Positions 26,223 through 34,875 of a stretch of 64,000 bases of DNA are shown piece by piece. The translations under genes were made by a program, and so were the position numbers. The stretch spans positions 62,001 through 126,000 of the forward strand of contig MKWA01000022.1 of NCBI GenBank assembly GCA_001899285.1, read 5' to 3'. The notes below the pieces were generated by a model. The model had not been told where the DNA came from. It worked only from the letters and a program-made list of their open reading frames with translations, and ran no database searches. Within the stretch, counting starts at the first letter, position 1; each line of letters starts with the position of its first letter. This DNA comes from Rhizobiales bacterium 64-17 (GTDB lineage Bacteria; Pseudomonadota; Alphaproteobacteria; Rhizobiales; Xanthobacteraceae).

Positions 26223-27650
26223 ATGTACACCCAGCTTGCTCTCTATATCGATGGTCAGTGGCTCGATGGCACCGGCCGCCAGAGTGAAGATGTCCTCAAT
26301 CCGGCGACCGGCAAGTCGCTCGGTCCGCTACCGCACGCGACCAAGGCCGATCTCGACCGAGCGCTCGATGCGGCCAACAAGGGTCTCGCCGTCTGGCGCA
26401 ACACCTCAGCCTATGACCGCTCCAAGGTGATGCGCAAGGCCGCCGATCTGGTGCGCGAGCGCTACGATCACATCGCCAAGGTGATGACGCAGGAGCAGGG
26501 CAAGCCTTATCCGGAATCGCGCGCCGAGGTGATCGGCACCGCCGAGATCATCGAGTGGTTCGCGGAAGAAGGCCGTCGCGCTTACGGCCGCATCGTGCCG
26601 GGCCGGCAGAAGGGCGTGCGTCAGCTCGTCATGCAGGAGCCGGTCGGCGTCGTCGCCGCATTCACGCCGTGGAATTTCCCGACGCTGACGCCGGTGCGCA
26701 AGATCGCCGCCTCGCTCGCGGCCGGTTGCTCCATCGTCCTGAAGGCGGCGGAGGAAACCCCCGGCGCCTGCGTTGAACTGGTGAAGTGTTTTGCCGATGC
26801 CGGCCTGCCGGCGGGCGTGATCAATCTGGTGTTCGGCCGCCCAGCCGACGTGTCGGAGCATCTGCTGGCGTCGCCGGACGTGAAGAAGATTTCGTTCACC
26901 GGCTCGGTGCCGGTCGGCAAGCATCTCGCCGCGCTCGCGGCCAAGACCATGAAGCGCACCACCATGGAGCTTGGCGGTCATTCGCCGGTGGTGGTGTTCA
27001 GCGATACCGATCCGGAGAAGGTGGCGGACACCATCGCCGCGTTCAAATATCGCAACGCCGGTCAGGTCTGCATCTCGCCCACGCGCTTCTATGTGCAGGA
27101 GCCGGTCTACAACAAGTTCCTCGCGCGCTTCACCGAATATGCCAAGGGCATCAAGCTCGGCGATGGACTGGAGCGCGGCGTCACCATGGGACCGCTGGCC
27201 AATCCGCGCCGGCTCGACGCCATGGAAGCGATCGTGCAGGACAGCGAGAAACGCGGCGGCAAGATCGTTACCGGCGGCAAGCGGCATGGCAATCAGGGCT
27301 ACTTCTTCGAGCCCACGGTGATCACTGATCTGCCGGACGACGCGAAGCTGATGACCGAGGAGCCGTTCGGCCCGGTCGCGCCGATTGTCGCCTTCAAGAG
27401 CTTCGACGAGGTCGTCGCGCGTGCCAATTCGCTGCCGTTCGGTCTTGCTTCCTATGCCTTCACCAATTCGGCGAGCAACGCCGCCGCGATCGGCGAGGCG
27501 CTGCAATCCGGCATGGTCGGCGTCAACAGCGTCGCGATCTCGACGCCGGAAACGCCGTTCGGCGGCATCAAGGAAAGCGGATACGGCCAGGAAGGCGGCA
27601 TCGAAGGTCTTGAAGCCTATACGAACCGCAAGTTCATCTCGCAGGGCTGA
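26223..27650 (+). CDS. NAD(P)-dependent aldehyde dehydrogenase, succinate-semialdehyde dehydrogenase type
   Basis: A 475-residue aldehyde dehydrogenase. Motifs are the Asn-containing FTPWNFPTL, the cofactor GSVPVGKHLA, the general base in MELGGHSPVVVF and the nucleophile in NAGQVCISPTR. EEPFGPVAPI and the C-terminal GIKESGYGQEGG are also standard. It resembles GabD-type succinate-semialdehyde dehydrogenases and alpha-ketoglutarate-semialdehyde dehydrogenases. It might also serve the box pathway, whose aldehyde dehydrogenase (BoxD) is not seen in this window, but it lies 8 kb away and looks like the GabD group. A strong bidirectional terminator follows. Confidence 0.9.
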   Translation: MYTQLALYIDGQWLDGTGRQSEDVLNPATGKSLGPLPHATKADLDRALDAANKGLAVWRNTSAYDRSKVMRKAADLVRERYDHIAKVMTQEQGKPYPESRAEVIGTAEIIEWFAEEGRRAYGRIVPGRQKGVRQLVMQEPVGVVAAFTPWNFPTLTPVRKIAASLAAGCSIVLKAAEETPGACVELVKCFADAGLPAGVINLVFGRPADVSEHLLASPDVKKISFTGSVPVGKHLAALAAKTMKRTTMELGGHSPVVVFSDTDPEKVADTIAAFKYRNAGQVCISPTRFYVQEPVYNKFLARFTEYAKGIKLGDGLERGVTMGPLANPRRLDAMEAIVQDSEKRGGKIVTGGKRHGNQGYFFEPTVITDLPDDAKLMTEEPFGPVAPIVAFKSFDEVVARANSLPFGLASYAFTNSASNAAAIGEALQSGMVGVNSVAISTPETPFGGIKESGYGQEGGIEGLEAYTNRKFISQG

Positions 27651-27671
27651 GGCGCGTCAGGCTCTGATTGT

Positions 27672-27700
27672 AAAACGGCCGGGCAGAGCCCGGCCGTTTT
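27672..27700. terminator. Bidirectional Rho-independent terminator
   Basis: A perfect 13-base-pair stem (AAAACGGCCGGGC / GCCCGGCCGTTTT) with a three-base AGA loop sits between the aldehyde dehydrogenase stop and the converging molybdenum enzyme stop. The arms bring their own A and T runs, so it can terminate transcription from both sides. A near-identical core GGCCGGGC/GCCCGGCC is used again at 39033-39059. Confidence 0.85.
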
Positions 27701-27721
27701 CGTTGAAACCGTTCCCGTTGC

Positions 27722-30058
27722 CTACTTCGCCGTCGCAGCGAGGCCCTTCTGACACGCGGCCCAGACCTTCGCCGGCGTTGCCGGCATGTCGAGATGATTG
27801 GCCGCGCCGTTCGGCACCGCATCGGCGATGGCATTCATCACCGCCGCGATCGAGCCGGTGGTGCCGGCTTCGCCGACGCCTTTCACGCCCAGCGGATTGG
27901 TGGTGGCGGGCACCGACACCATGTCGTCGCGAATCTCGCGCGGCATGTTGTGGGCGCGCGGCATGGCGTAATCCATGAACGAGCCGGCGACGAGCTGACC
28001 GCCGTTCGCGTCATAGACGGCATTTTCCAGGAACGCCTGACCGAGCCCCTGCGCCAGCGCGCCGACCACCTGACCATCGACGACGGTGTGGTCGAGCACA
28101 TTGCCGCAATCGTCGACGGCGGTGTAACGCTCGACGGTGACGTTGCCGGTGTCGGGATCGATTTCGATTTCGGCGATATGACAACCGTTCGGGAATGTTT
28201 GGGGTGTCTGCGTCTCGCCGCGGGTGTCGAGTGTGTCGCCGGTCGAGCGCGCATGTGCCGCCACCTCGAACAGACCGATGCGCCGGTCGGTGCCAATCAC
28301 CTCGAAAAAGCCGTTGCGGTAAGTGAGATCGGATTCGGCAGCTTCGAGCATGATGGCAGCGAATTTCTTGCCCTTGGTCAGCATCGCCTCGATGGTTCGC
28401 AACAGCGTGTGGCTCACCACCATGCCGCTGCGTGAGCCGACCGAGGCGAAACCGGAGACGCCGAGATTGGTGTCGCCGTGGCGATGCTCGATCTGCTCGG
28501 GCTTGATGCCGAGCCGCTCGGCGGCCAGGCGCGAGAAGACGGTGGCGTGGCTCTGGCCGGTGCTCTGCACGTTGAGTCCCATCACCATGCGTTCGCCGGT
28601 CGGGAACAACAGAGCCGCTTGTTCGTTCGGCGCCGAGCCGGCGTGTTCGAGAAAGCAGGAGATGCCGATGCCGCGCAGCCTGCCGCGCCGGGCCGCTTCG
28701 CGCCGGCGCTTCGGAAAGCCTGCATAATCGGATAGCTCGATGGCGCGGTCGAACACCGTCCTGAAGTCGCCGCTGTCGTAGGTGTTTCCGACCGCGGTCT
28801 TGTACGGCATCTTTGCTTTGGCGATGAAGTTCTTCTTGCGCAGTTTGACCGCGTCGATGCCCGTGACGCGCGCGGCTTCCTCGATCAGGCGCTCCATCAC
28901 ATAGTTCGCTTCCGGACGCCCGGCGCCGCGATAGGGGCCAGTGGGTAGCGTATTGGTGACGACGCAGGTGGCGCCGACATCGATCTTGGCGATGTCGTAA
29001 ACCGAGGGCAGGCAGCGCGCGAAATTATTGGTGTTCATGTGCGCGCCGACCTGAGTGAGATAGGCGCCCTGATTGGCGAGATGGCGCACGCGCAAGGCAA
29101 GAAATTTTCCGTCGTCGTCGAGCGCAAGTTCCGCGTCGCTATAGGCGTCGCGACCCTGATGATCGGTGACGAAGGCTTCCGAGCGGGTCGACATCCAGTG
29201 CACCGGGCGGCCCACTTTGCGGCTCGCCACTAGCAGCGCGAAATATTCCGGGTAAGAGCCGGTCTTCATGCCGAACGCGCCGCCGACATCCTCGGTGATG
29301 ACGCGCATCCGTGTCTTGTCGATGCCCATGATTCCGGTCATCTGGTTACGCACGGCATCCGCGCTCTGCGAACAGACACGCAACGTGTAGGAATCTGTCT
29401 TCGCATCGTAGATGCCAGTGCCGCCGCGCGGCTCCATCGAGACGATGACGAGCCGCTGATTGACGACGGAAATTCGCGCGACGTGTTTCGCGCTCTTGAT
29501 GATGCGATCGACCTCCGCCTCCATCTCAGGCGACGGCACCGGTCCCGGCCAATCGATCAGGATGTTGTTGGCGGCCTGCGGGTAGAGCTGCGGCGCGCCG
29601 GGTTTGATCGCCTCGCGCGCATCGACGACAGCGGGCAATTCCTCGTAGTCGACCGCCACCAGTTCGGCCGCGTCCTGCGCGGCGCGCGCCGTTTCGGCGA
29701 TGACGGCGGCAACCGCATCGCCGACGTGCTTAACCTCGGACTTCGCCAGCGGTTGGCGCGGCGTCAGGATCAGCTTGGCGCCGTTGCGGCCGGCGAGCGG
29801 CGGATGCCGTGTCATGTCCGCGATGCCGGCCGCCTCGATGTCGGCGGCGGTAATCACGGCCAGCACGCCGGGCGCCGCGAGCGCCTCGGCGGTAGCTATC
29901 GACGCGATCCGCGCATGCGCGTGCGGCGAGCGAACGAAGCAGGCGTAGGTCTGCTTCGGCTGTACCACGTCGTCAGAATATCGGCCGGCGCCGCGCAGCA
30001 GTGCGTCGTCCTCGACCCGGTTGAGTGGCTTGCGGGAATGATCGGTGGTCGCGTCCAT
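27722..30058 (-). CDS. Molybdenum hydroxylase large subunit (xanthine dehydrogenase/CO dehydrogenase CoxL family)
   Basis: A 778-residue molybdopterin-binding subunit. The N-terminal a/b hammerhead domain is seen in DDALLRGAGRYSDDV and YACFVRSPHAHARI, and MoCo-binding stretches in VGGAFGMKTG and TGPYRGAGRPEA. The catalytic Glu is expected in GVKGVGEAGTTGS near the C-terminus. The classical CoxL AYxCSFR loop is not seen, so it is not a CO dehydrogenase. Such enzymes hydroxylate N-heterocycles, aldehydes or CoA-bound aromatics, and normally need a 2Fe-2S and an FAD subunit; neither is encoded next to it. I chose the ATG at 30058; further upstream codons are not conserved-looking. A CoA-transferase pair lies upstream on the same strand. 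Confidence 0.88.
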   Translation of the reverse strand: MDATTDHSRKPLNRVEDDALLRGAGRYSDDVVQPKQTYACFVRSPHAHARIASIATAEALAAPGVLAVITAADIEAAGIADMTRHPPLAGRNGAKLILTPRQPLAKSEVKHVGDAVAAVIAETARAAQDAAELVAVDYEELPAVVDAREAIKPGAPQLYPQAANNILIDWPGPVPSPEMEAEVDRIIKSAKHVARISVVNQRLVIVSMEPRGGTGIYDAKTDSYTLRVCSQSADAVRNQMTGIMGIDKTRMRVITEDVGGAFGMKTGSYPEYFALLVASRKVGRPVHWMSTRSEAFVTDHQGRDAYSDAELALDDDGKFLALRVRHLANQGAYLTQVGAHMNTNNFARCLPSVYDIAKIDVGATCVVTNTLPTGPYRGAGRPEANYVMERLIEEAARVTGIDAVKLRKKNFIAKAKMPYKTAVGNTYDSGDFRTVFDRAIELSDYAGFPKRRREAARRGRLRGIGISCFLEHAGSAPNEQAALLFPTGERMVMGLNVQSTGQSHATVFSRLAAERLGIKPEQIEHRHGDTNLGVSGFASVGSRSGMVVSHTLLRTIEAMLTKGKKFAAIMLEAAESDLTYRNGFFEVIGTDRRIGLFEVAAHARSTGDTLDTRGETQTPQTFPNGCHIAEIEIDPDTGNVTVERYTAVDDCGNVLDHTVVDGQVVGALAQGLGQAFLENAVYDANGGQLVAGSFMDYAMPRAHNMPREIRDDMVSVPATTNPLGVKGVGEAGTTGSIAAVMNAIADAVPNGAANHLDMPATPAKVWAACQKGLAATAK

Positions 30059-30189
30059 AGTCCGTCCGTACACAGATGATCGTTCGTTATAGCGTATTGG
30101 TCGGGTCAGCATAGCGCCCGCCGCGAAAGGACACCATGCGATGCGCAGAGGCGCCGCGAAGCCTCTTGACGAGGCGATTCGCAGTGCCG

Positions 30190-30954
30190 TTAAGCGGGAT
30201 GTGCGGTGATGTTGAAGATCTCCGCCGCGAATTGCGGATAGACCTCGGCGACCTGCGGGGCGACCGTGTTGCGCATCAGCGCCAATGTCTCGGGAGATGG
30301 TGGTGTCGTAACCGCCACGGTGTCGGGTTGATCGAAGTCGAAACCGGTGTGCTCTCGGACTTCTTCGACCGTGTGTCCGGGATGGACGCTCTCGAGCCGG
30401 AATCGTTTGCGCGCCGGATCAAAGCGGAAGAAGCAACGGTTGGTGATCAGCGCGATCGGCCCGCCGGTGCGATGCACGCCGTCCGCACTCACGCCGGGTG
30501 CACTGATGAAATCGACCTTCTCGACCAGCGTGCGCCGTGAGTGCTCGGTACGAAACAGAATCATCTTCGGCACGACGTAATAGAGATGCGCCGAGCCGTA
30601 GGAGCCGGGAAAGCGGACCTTGGGCGCATCATAGTCGCCGATGGCGACGAGATTGATGTTGCCTTGCCCATCGATCTGTCCGCCTGACAGAAAGAATACG
30701 TCGATGCGTCCCTGGCCGGCGCAGTCGAACAGCTCCCGGCCGCCGTCGGTGAAGAAGTTGTGCTTGCGGCTTTGCAGCAGCGACACATAGGGTCGAGCGA
30801 CGCCGCGCTGGCGTCCGCGCTCGCGTGCCAGCAGCGCGGCCGTTGCCGGAATCGGTGAGGCATTGCCGACGGCGACGTGGCGCACGTCCCCGATCAGGTC
30901 GGCGATGGTCGATGCCAACAGTTCCTCGTCGCGGATCATGTTGGGTGCGGTCAT
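30190..30954 (-). CDS. Family I CoA-transferase, beta subunit (glutaconate CoA-transferase/IpdB-like)
   Basis: A 254-residue small subunit of a two-component CoA-transferase or CoA-dependent hydrolase. The N-terminus contains DVRHVAVGNASPIPATAALLA, then ELFDCAGQGRIDVFFLSGGQIDGQGNINLVAIGDY, the family core. The usual S-E-N-G motif of succinyl-CoA transferases is not visible; SGGQID takes that place, as in IpdB-like ring-opening enzymes of steroid degradation. It overlaps the alpha subunit stop by four bases (30951-30954). About 130 bases downstream is the molybdenum hydroxylase. Substrate is unknown. Confidence 0.82.
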   Translation of the reverse strand: MTAPNMIRDEELLASTIADLIGDVRHVAVGNASPIPATAALLARERGRQRGVARPYVSLLQSRKHNFFTDGGRELFDCAGQGRIDVFFLSGGQIDGQGNINLVAIGDYDAPKVRFPGSYGSAHLYYVVPKMILFRTEHSRRTLVEKVDFISAPGVSADGVHRTGGPIALITNRCFFRFDPARKRFRLESVHPGHTVEEVREHTGFDFDQPDTVAVTTPPSPETLALMRNTVAPQVAEVYPQFAAEIFNITAHPA

Positions 30955-31778
30955 GATGCTTTCGCGCGCGGGGTGAGCACGTATCGTGCCAGATAAGCCT
31001 CGAAACCGTCGTGGCTGGCGGCGAGCCGCGCGTACTCCTTCATATGCGCGGCATCGGTGTCGTAGTGATCCGGCAGGCCGAGCGGCCAGCAACCGTTTTC
31101 CGCGACGGCGATGCTATCGACATAGAATCCGGGCAGCACGCCGGGCGCGCGCAGCGGGTCGGCGAGCAGGTTATCGTCGACGACACGCTCGACCGTGACA
31201 ATGGTGCTGCGCGCGGCATGCGACAGCGTGATGAGATCGCGCTGCCGGCCGATCCAGACGTTGCCATCGCGGTCGGCAAGCGGTGCGTGTAGCAGCGCGA
31301 CGTCGGGTACGATCGCCGGCAGCAGCACGATCGGGTCATGATTGTCGGCATAGGGATTGGCGATCACCTGCCATTCCGGGCGGGTTGCGAGAATGTCGGA
31401 GCCGATCAGTCCCCGCATCGGCATGAACGGCACGCCCTTCTCGGCCGCCTGTAGCGCGGCGTGGATCGCCGGACAGGTCGCGTCCTTCATCACGATGCTG
31501 CGGTTCAGCACCGCCTGCGTGAACCGCGGTGCCGCGCCGAATTCGCCGAGGCTGACGGCGGAGGTTTCGAGGGTGCCCACGCCGCCCGCGCCGATCAGCA
31601 GATCAGCCTGCAAACTGGACGTGGGCAGCGCGACGAGATGCAGACGCCTCACGCCGCGTCGGATCAGAGCGCGTGTGGCCTCCATCGGCACGCCGGAGAC
31701 CTCGCGTGGCACGGCGAGCAGCATCCCGTCGGCGATGTCGGCAACGGCATCATCGACCGAAGCGGCGAATTGCGTCAT
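30951..31778 (-). CDS. Family I CoA-transferase, alpha subunit (glutaconate CoA-transferase/IpdA-like)
   Basis: A 275-residue partner of the beta subunit. Core stretches are DGMLLAVPREVSGVPMEATRALIRRGVRRL, LIGAGGVGTLETSAVSLGEFG and LLHAPLADRDGNVWIG. I chose the ATG at 31778, which has GGGAAGG upstream; an ATG four codons earlier is possible. The pair resembles IpdAB, where the complex opens a ring or cleaves a diketone CoA ester rather than transferring CoA, and also GctAB; sequence alone does not decide. A perfect 10-base palindrome of the LacI-operator style lies 18 bases before the start. Confidence 0.82.
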   Translation of the reverse strand: MTQFAASVDDAVADIADGMLLAVPREVSGVPMEATRALIRRGVRRLHLVALPTSSLQADLLIGAGGVGTLETSAVSLGEFGAAPRFTQAVLNRSIVMKDATCPAIHAALQAAEKGVPFMPMRGLIGSDILATRPEWQVIANPYADNHDPIVLLPAIVPDVALLHAPLADRDGNVWIGRQRDLITLSHAARSTIVTVERVVDDNLLADPLRAPGVLPGFYVDSIAVAENGCWPLGLPDHYDTDAAHMKEYARLAASHDGFEAYLARYVLTPRAKAS

Positions 31779-31795
31779 GGGCCTTCCCATACATG

Positions 31796-31805
31796 GAAAC
31801 GTTTC
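31796..31805. promoter_or_regulatory. Candidate LacI-type operator
   Basis: GAAACGTTTC is a perfect palindrome with the central CG step and flanking T/G that LacI-family repressors favour. It lies between the start of the CoA-transferase operon (31778, minus strand) and the MetF-like gene (31927, plus strand), so one bound protein could affect either. No LacI-family gene is present in the window. It is a short match and may be chance. Confidence 0.3.
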
Positions 31806-31926
31806 GGGCTGTCGTGTTGTCCCATTGTTGCCCATAGGCGTCCAGTCGCGTGTCTTCCCGTCTTCGCATGGTCTGGCCTGCCGTGAACCTCTTGCGCTGT
31901 CGGCAGCTTTCTGGTCAGGAGGGCGC

Positions 31927-32835
31927 ATGACACTGAGAGAAAAGCTCGAAGCCGGTCGGTTCGTGATGACCGCGGAGGTGACACCGCCGGTCTCGATGGC
32001 GCGCAGCGATCTGGTCGATCGCGCCATGCCGCTCAAGGGCCTGGCCGATGCGGTGAACGTCACCGACGGCGCCGGTGCGCGCCCGCATCTCGGCGCATTG
32101 ACTGCGGCGGCGATGCTGCTGGCGGAAGGGATCGAACCGATCCTGCAACTCACCTGCCGCGACCGCAACCGCATCGCGCTGCAAAGCGATCTGATGAGCG
32201 CGGCGGCACTCGGCATCGACAATCTGCTGATGCTGCGCGGCGACAATCCGGACGCAGGCGACCAGCCTGAAGCCAAAGGCGTGTTCGATATCGACACGCG
32301 TACGCTGATGACCACCGCGCGCGAGTTGCGCGACAAGGGCGTGCTGCCACCATCACGGACCGTCGCGGGGCACGCGAATTTCTTCATCGGTGGTGCCGAC
32401 AATCCGATTGATCCGCCGCCCGGCTGGCAGCCGGACGGCTTGCGCGCGAAACTGGCGAGTGGCGCGCAATTCGTGCAGACGCAATTCTGCATGGATGCCG
32501 GCGTTGTCGCGCGCTATTGCGCCCGGCTCGCCGAAGCCGGCGTCGCCAGGCAAGTACACTTGCTGATCGGCGTCGCGCCGTTGAAATCAGCGAAGTCGGC
32601 GCGCTGGATGCGCGACAAGTTGTTCGGGTCGATCATCCCTGACGATATCGTCGCGCGCATGGAACAGGCATCCGATCCCGCCGCTGAAGGCGAGGCGATC
32701 TGCGTCGCGCTGATCGAGCAACTGGCGCGTACGCCCGGCGTATCGGGCGTGCATGTGATGGCGCCGAATAATGTCGGGGCGCTGCCGCGGGTGCTGCGAG
32801 CAGCGCGCGAGCGGGTGGCGAAGATTCGCGGCTGA
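31927..32835 (+). CDS. Methylenetetrahydrofolate reductase family protein (MetF-like)
   Basis: A 302-residue TIM-barrel flavoprotein of the MTHFR family, which reduces 5,10-methylene-THF to 5-methyl-THF. The N-terminal catalytic Glu is in MTAEVTPP, and the folate/flavin motifs NVTDGAGARPHLG, ILQLTCRDRNRIALQSDL and NLLMLRGDNPDAG are well kept. An AGGAGG ribosome site precedes the ATG. Length matches bacterial MetF. It is not next to metE or metH; a short MetE-like gene is 11 kb away at 43591. It may serve C1 metabolism in demethylation rather than the main methionine route; this is inference. Confidence 0.85.
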   Translation: MTLREKLEAGRFVMTAEVTPPVSMARSDLVDRAMPLKGLADAVNVTDGAGARPHLGALTAAAMLLAEGIEPILQLTCRDRNRIALQSDLMSAAALGIDNLLMLRGDNPDAGDQPEAKGVFDIDTRTLMTTARELRDKGVLPPSRTVAGHANFFIGGADNPIDPPPGWQPDGLRAKLASGAQFVQTQFCMDAGVVARYCARLAEAGVARQVHLLIGVAPLKSAKSARWMRDKLFGSIIPDDIVARMEQASDPAAEGEAICVALIEQLARTPGVSGVHVMAPNNVGALPRVLRAARERVAKIRG

Positions 32836-32866
32836 CAACTATCGCCAGACGTTATGATCGATAAAA

Positions 32867-32890
32867 AAAGGGCCGCCGAAGCGGCCCTTT
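32867..32890. terminator. Rho-independent terminator
   Basis: A ten-base-pair stem (AAAGGGCCGC / GCGGCCCTTT) with a CGAA tetraloop lies between the MetF-like gene and a leftward lipoprotein gene. On the minus strand it ends in a run of seven T (the A run at 32863-32869), so it is best for the lipoprotein transcript, but it would also halt the rightward gene. Confidence 0.75.
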
Positions 32891-33063
32891 GTGCATAGGT
32901 GGAGGATTCACGTCACTGCTTCTCATCGCAGGGAAAAGCAGCAACTGCGCACGTCTTCAGTCAAATCCCTGCTCGCGCGCAAACCAAGTAAATTGCCCGT
33001 AAATTCATCGGATCATGCATTTGCGCATATCCGATAGACCAAAGTCGCGGTGTTCAGCCGATG

Positions 33064-33537
33064 TCAGCGCGACGGACAGACCACTTGCCTGCACATTCGC
33101 GTCAGTTCCGGCCATGGCTCATAAGCGACGCCACGGCAGATTTCTCGGGATGCGTCCTTGTCCACAATCTGGGTCACTTCGCCGGCATAGAAATAGGCAG
33201 CGCGTTCGGTCGGCGGCGCGTATTGGCCGGTCTCGTCCTTCGCCGTATAGCGCATGCACGAGATATAGCGCTCGACGCCGCCGCTTTGCCGCAGCGCCGG
33301 CGCGGACACGAATGCGTCGCGCACACCGACCGGATCGACCAGACGGCGGTGCATCTCGGTGAGCAGCTGCGATTTGTAATTCGCCGGCGCGATGTTCGGT
33401 TCGATCGGCTTCGGCGCTTCGCGCAGACCGGAGCATGCAGCCAGCATGCCGCCGATCAGCAGCAACGTCGCCAACGGTGTGGCGTGGCGGTAAAATGAAA
33501 TCGAATGGCTGCGGTCAGCCCGGCGGTCGGCCGTCAT
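33064..33537 (-). CDS. Hypothetical lipoprotein
   Basis: A 157-residue protein that I do not recognise. A basic N-terminus and a hydrophobic stretch (PLATLLLIGGML) end in a lipobox LAAC, so it is probably exported and lipidated at Cys 35. The rest is soluble with four further Cys (ISCMRY, EICRG, RMCRQVVC), which could form disulphides in the periplasm. It is followed by a terminator at 32867-32890 and lies 85 bases from the DUF983 gene on the same strand. No function can be assigned. Confidence 0.65.
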   Translation of the reverse strand: MTADRRADRSHSISFYRHATPLATLLLIGGMLAACSGLREAPKPIEPNIAPANYKSQLLTEMHRRLVDPVGVRDAFVSAPALRQSGGVERYISCMRYTAKDETGQYAPPTERAAYFYAGEVTQIVDKDASREICRGVAYEPWPELTRMCRQVVCPSR

Positions 33538-33622
33538 CGTATGCGATCACTCTGTGCGCGTTGTCCCCGCCGTGCATCCTAATCATGAGCGGTGGAGGTG
33601 CAACCCGCGGCGGCGGTCGGCT

Positions 33623-34057
33623 TCAACGGGCCGGAAGTTGGGCGGCCGCCAGTTCGCGCAGGCGTCTGGCTTCCTCGAAGCCGTGCATGCCGCCATACCA
33701 CTGGCCAGCGACGATGGCGCCCTTCACCGGCTGCAGCAGACCGAGCGTCATGATCAGCACGGCCGGCAGCCAGAGCGCCAGATGCACCCAGTAGGACGGC
33801 GCGAATTCGGTTTCGACCGCGAGTACAATCGGGATCAGGACGTGACCGACAATCACGATCACCAGATAGGCCGGGAAGTCGTCGGCACGATGGTGATGCA
33901 ATTCCTCGCCGCAGGCGGGGCATTCGTCCGCGACCTTCAAAAAGGCGCGAAACATCCGGCCTTCACCGCAGTTCGGGCAGCGGCCGCGAAAGCCCCGCAG
34001 CATGGCCTGGAAGGCGGTGGCGGGTTTCGCAGGGGCGGTGTCGGTCGCAGTCGTCAT
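33623..34057 (-). CDS. DUF983 zinc-ribbon membrane protein
   Basis: A 144-residue protein of the DUF983 family. A zinc ribbon is formed by CPNCGEGRMF and CPACGEEL, followed by HHHRADDFPAYLVIVIVGH and two membrane helices (about residues 65-87 and 95-117). DUF983 is widespread in alphaproteobacteria and often near cytochrome oxidase or cell-envelope genes; its role is not settled. The ATG at 34057 has GGGAG upstream; a longer reading would add 46 unconserved residues. Confidence 0.8.
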   Translation of the reverse strand: MTTATDTAPAKPATAFQAMLRGFRGRCPNCGEGRMFRAFLKVADECPACGEELHHHRADDFPAYLVIVIVGHVLIPIVLAVETEFAPSYWVHLALWLPAVLIMTLGLLQPVKGAIVAGQWYGGMHGFEEARRLRELAAAQLPAR

Positions 34058-34392
34058 CGGGGTCTCCCTTTCGCAACGCAACATAATAGCGATCAGGAGG
34101 TGGAGATAGACCGGCAGAGAATGGCTGGCCATCGGTCGGTGCGGCATAGCGTCCGGCGGTGGGCCGTGAACCCGGTCGCCGCTGGCAGCGACCAAAAGCC
34201 ATGCATCCCGACGCGGATGTGGACTTCACGCCTCGTCACCGCAAAAACCGCGAGTTACGTTATGGCCAGCCTGTCGCCGCCCCGTTTCTTCTTCGTCATC
34301 GCGCTCGGGTTTGCTCTGAGCCTCACCCTGGTCCTGGTTCTGGCCATCGCGGCCATCAACGCGCAATCGGGGCTGCCGCTGTAGAGCGTGCT
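34058..34392. other. Intergenic stretch with a possible very small membrane protein
   Basis: Roughly 335 bases separate the starts and ends of the neighbouring leftward genes. The only coding-like feature is the small rightward frame at 34262-34384, listed separately. The rest shows no repeat or RNA gene that I recognise; the promoter of the DUF983 gene should lie near 34060-34130. Confidence 0.4.
34262..34384 (+). CDS. Possible 40-residue single-pass membrane protein
   Basis: A small frame beginning MASLSPPRFFFVIALGFALS continues as one long hydrophobic helix with only small and aliphatic residues and ends in SGLPL. The clean transmembrane composition is unlike the Arg-rich shadow frames nearby, which is why I list it. 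There is no good ribosome-binding site before the ATG, and it is the only rightward gene between leftward ones, so confidence is low. Confidence 0.35.
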   Translation: MASLSPPRFFFVIALGFALSLTLVLVLAIAAINAQSGLPL

Positions 34393-34788
34393 TTAGCCGC
34401 CCGGCGCGGCCTGGCCCCAGCGGAAGCCGTTGCGGGCGCCGTTGCGCGGTGTGTTACCGGCGGGCATCGGTGCCGTCACAAGCTCGGGTTCGTCGCTCAC
34501 CTCCGGCAACCAGCAAGCGCGGGTGCGGCTTTCGATGATTTCGCTGGTGACACGGTCGAACGTCAGTTCGCGGCAGGTGCGTCCGTCCGATGTTGGCAGG
34601 AACGAGCGCCCCGTCGTTTCCGGCGCACGGGCTTGTTTGGTGACGACCGGCACAGACACCGCGACGCGATGCTGGGTCAGCAGCGCCGTGCCCATTAACG
34701 CGAGAAAGGCGAGACCAATGATCAGCGTGCCGGGCCAGGAGGCGCGGTAGGTCTGCGGGTGGCGGGGCAGATGGCCGGGCATGGACAT
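34393..34788 (-). CDS. Hypothetical membrane-anchored protein
   Basis: A 131-residue protein that I do not recognise. It has one N-terminal membrane helix (TLIIGLAFLALMGTALL, about residues 21-37) and a soluble part with two Cys (GRTCREL and TRACWLPE). Composition is normal and the frame is well kept, so a real gene is likely. It ends nine bases from the small rightward frame at 34384. Function unknown; small anchored proteins of this sort are common in the group. Confidence 0.55.
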   Translation of the reverse strand: MSMPGHLPRHPQTYRASWPGTLIIGLAFLALMGTALLTQHRVAVSVPVVTKQARAPETTGRSFLPTSDGRTCRELTFDRVTSEIIESRTRACWLPEVSDEPELVTAPMPAGNTPRNGARNGFRWGQAAPGG

Positions 34789-34875
34789 ATTCAGGGCACC
34801 GGCCGGTTCAGGGCGGCTTAATTCGATCCTTCAAATGCCGGTCAATTGTCGCGGAAGCAGGCTTGACCAGTGATA

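Noticed and set aside
26223-27650. Aldehyde dehydrogenase as BoxD
   Set aside because: It looks like the GabD succinate-semialdehyde group and lies 7-8 kb from boxC; I do not call it BoxD.
27722-30058. Carbon monoxide dehydrogenase CoxL
   Set aside because: The AYxCSFR active-site loop is missing and no CoxM or CoxS gene is present.
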